DNA of 7,170 bases, from NCBI GenBank assembly GCA_030040515.1, contig JASHTO010000741.1:1-7170 (forward strand), written 5' to 3'. The notes under the pieces are model-generated. The model was given only the letters and a program-made list of their open reading frames with translations, did no database searches and was not told where the DNA came from. The translations under genes were made by a program, and so were the position numbers. Shown here one piece after another: positions 6,008 through 7,170 of this stretch (the first letter of the stretch is position 1; every line of letters begins with the position of its first letter). The DNA comes from Terriglobia bacterium (GTDB taxonomy: Bacteria > Acidobacteriota > Terriglobia > UBA7540).

Positions 6008-7170
6008 TTGAGCATTTGGAATCAATTCTTCACCCGCCGCAGACGCATGATGGATGCGCTTGACCAGGACATCCGCGACTTCATCGAGCGCGAAACCCAG
6101 GACAACATCGAGCGCGGGATGCCGCAGGAGGAAGCCCGTTACGCCGCGCTGCGCAAATTCGGCAACGTGAGGCGCGTCAAAGAAGATACGTGGGATATAT
6201 GGAGCTTCGTTTGGCTGGAGCACCTGTGGCAGGACATTCGCTTTGCCCTGCGCATGTTGCGCAAATCTCCCGGTTTTACGACTGTGGCCGTCCTGTCACT
6301 CGCGCTCGGCATTGGCGCCAACACTGCCATCTTCAGTTTGTTCTACACCGTCCTGCTGCGCAGACTGCCGGTGAAGAATCCAGAACAACTTGTGGAGCTG
6401 ATGTACAAAGACTCCGGCCAGCCGCGCAGCGATGGCTACCGGAGTTGGGACGGATACGAAAACGTCCGCGACCATAACCACGTCTTTTCCGCGCTCACCG
6501 GCATGACGTTTGACAATCTGGCTCGCGTGCAAATTGAGGGAGCCGATCCGGAAACCCTGATTCTCGAAAACGTTTTGGGAAACTACTTCGAGACCCTCGG
6601 GCTGACACCTGCTCTCGGGCGACTGACGACCTCCGATGACATTCCTGCAAGCGGCCACGCCGAGGTCGTGGTGGTGAGCTGGGACTACTGGAACCGCTGG
6701 TACCATCGCGACTCGGCAATACTGGGCAAGCGAATCTACATCAATCGCGAGCCGAAGACCATCGTGGGAGTTGCGCCGCGCGGATATCTTGGCCCGCGTG
6801 TGGGGAATCGGACCGACGTCTGGTTGCCCTATAAGAACGACGCTGTCCGCATGTTGGCGCGGCTGAAGCCCGGTGTGACGCGCCGCCAGGCCGAGGCCGA
6901 AATGGATGTGCTCTATCAAGCCTGGGTTGCCGCGAATTACCCCGGCAAGGAGTACGCGAAGCTCCGGCAAAGAAAGGTCGAACTGGAACCGGCTGCGGCC
7001 GGGCTCGCGCGGATTCGCGATCTCTATGGCAATTCGTTGGAACTTCTGATGGGCGTGGTCGGTCTGCTCTTGCTATTGGCCTGCGTCAATATGGCAAGCA
7101 TGTTGCTCGCGCGCTCGGCGGGGCGGCAAAGGGAAATGGCGGTGCGTGTGGGGCTGGGTGCAAGCCGTGG
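6008..7170 (+). CDS. ADOP-type ABC transporter permease (MacB/FtsX-like), C-terminus cut by window edge
   Basis: 387 complete codons are present; full family members are roughly 800-900 aa. Residues 1-70 form the helical N-terminal extension of acidobacterial ADOP permeases (DIRDFIERETQDNIERGM, then EEARYAALRKFGN). The conserved WQDIRFALRMLRKSPGFT (about 74-91) leads into membrane segment 1 (about 90-113, with LSLALGIGANTAIFS). An extracytoplasmic MacB-like periplasmic core domain spans about 115-335 (GNYFETLGL, VVVSWDYW, DVWLPY). Membrane segment 2 (about 346-367) is followed by the cytoplasmic RSAGRQREMAVRVGLGASR coupling region of the FtsX permease domain. No ATPase domain is present, so a separate ATP-binding subunit must be supplied elsewhere. 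The likely role is export or mechanotransmission at the inner membrane; the substrate is unknown. The chosen TTG start gives MSIWNQFF, typical for the family; an in-frame GTG at 5996 is the alternative. The upstream PadR protein is the probable regulator. Confidence 0.93.
   Translation, partial: MSIWNQFFTRRRRMMDALDQDIRDFIERETQDNIERGMPQEEARYAALRKFGNVRRVKEDTWDIWSFVWLEHLWQDIRFALRMLRKSPGFTTVAVLSLALGIGANTAIFSLFYTVLLRRLPVKNPEQLVELMYKDSGQPRSDGYRSWDGYENVRDHNHVFSALTGMTFDNLARVQIEGADPETLILENVLGNYFETLGLTPALGRLTTSDDIPASGHAEVVVVSWDYWNRWYHRDSAILGKRIYINREPKTIVGVAPRGYLGPRVGNRTDVWLPYKNDAVRMLARLKPGVTRRQAEAEMDVLYQAWVAANYPGKEYAKLRQRKVELEPAAAGLARIRDLYGNSLELLMGVVGLLLLLACVNMASMLLARSAGRQREMAVRVGLGASR

Overview
The window looks like chromosomal DNA from a GC-rich, soil-type bacterium, most likely an acidobacterium. 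This is inferred from gene content: a PadR-type repressor directly followed by a MacB/FtsX-like permease with the N-terminal extension typical of the large 'ADOP' permease families of Acidobacteriota. No rRNA, tRNA, CRISPR array, insertion sequence or phage gene was seen. Both ends cut through genes.

Left block (1-5174, minus strand, transcribed right to left). Three tightly packed genes form one operon: a circularly permuted ATP-grasp protein (3708-5174), an alpha-E domain protein (2720-3718), and a very long transglutaminase-like protein fused to a DUF2126 putative amidoligase (2720 down to the left edge, C-terminus missing). The first two genes overlap by 11 bases. The second and third share one base (TAATG), so translation is probably coupled. 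Together they make up a widespread but biochemically little-characterised gene set, predicted to make, attach or process a peptide or peptide-like tag: two ATP-dependent amide-bond-forming modules plus a papain-fold thiol enzyme.

Middle block (about 5175-5575). This is a divergent control region. It holds a strong hairpin of the form CGTAGGGG...CCCCTACG, an 11-bp direct repeat, a possible minus-strand promoter for the operon, a 15-codon leader-like ORF, a short palindrome, and the promoter/operator region of the PadR gene. A perfect 9-bp inverted repeat brackets the PadR -35 box and start codon, which suggests autoregulation. The hairpin repeat lies against the 5' end of the ATP-grasp reading frame and makes that gene's start uncertain.

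Right block (5576-7170, plus strand). A complete 120-aa PadR-family regulator is followed, after a 69-base gap, by the first 387 codons of an ADOP-type ABC-transporter permease. The gap holds a second copy of the CGTAGGGG-type repeat. The regulator probably controls itself and the permease. Nothing in the sequence links the PadR/permease pair functionally to the left operon; they share only the intergenic control region.
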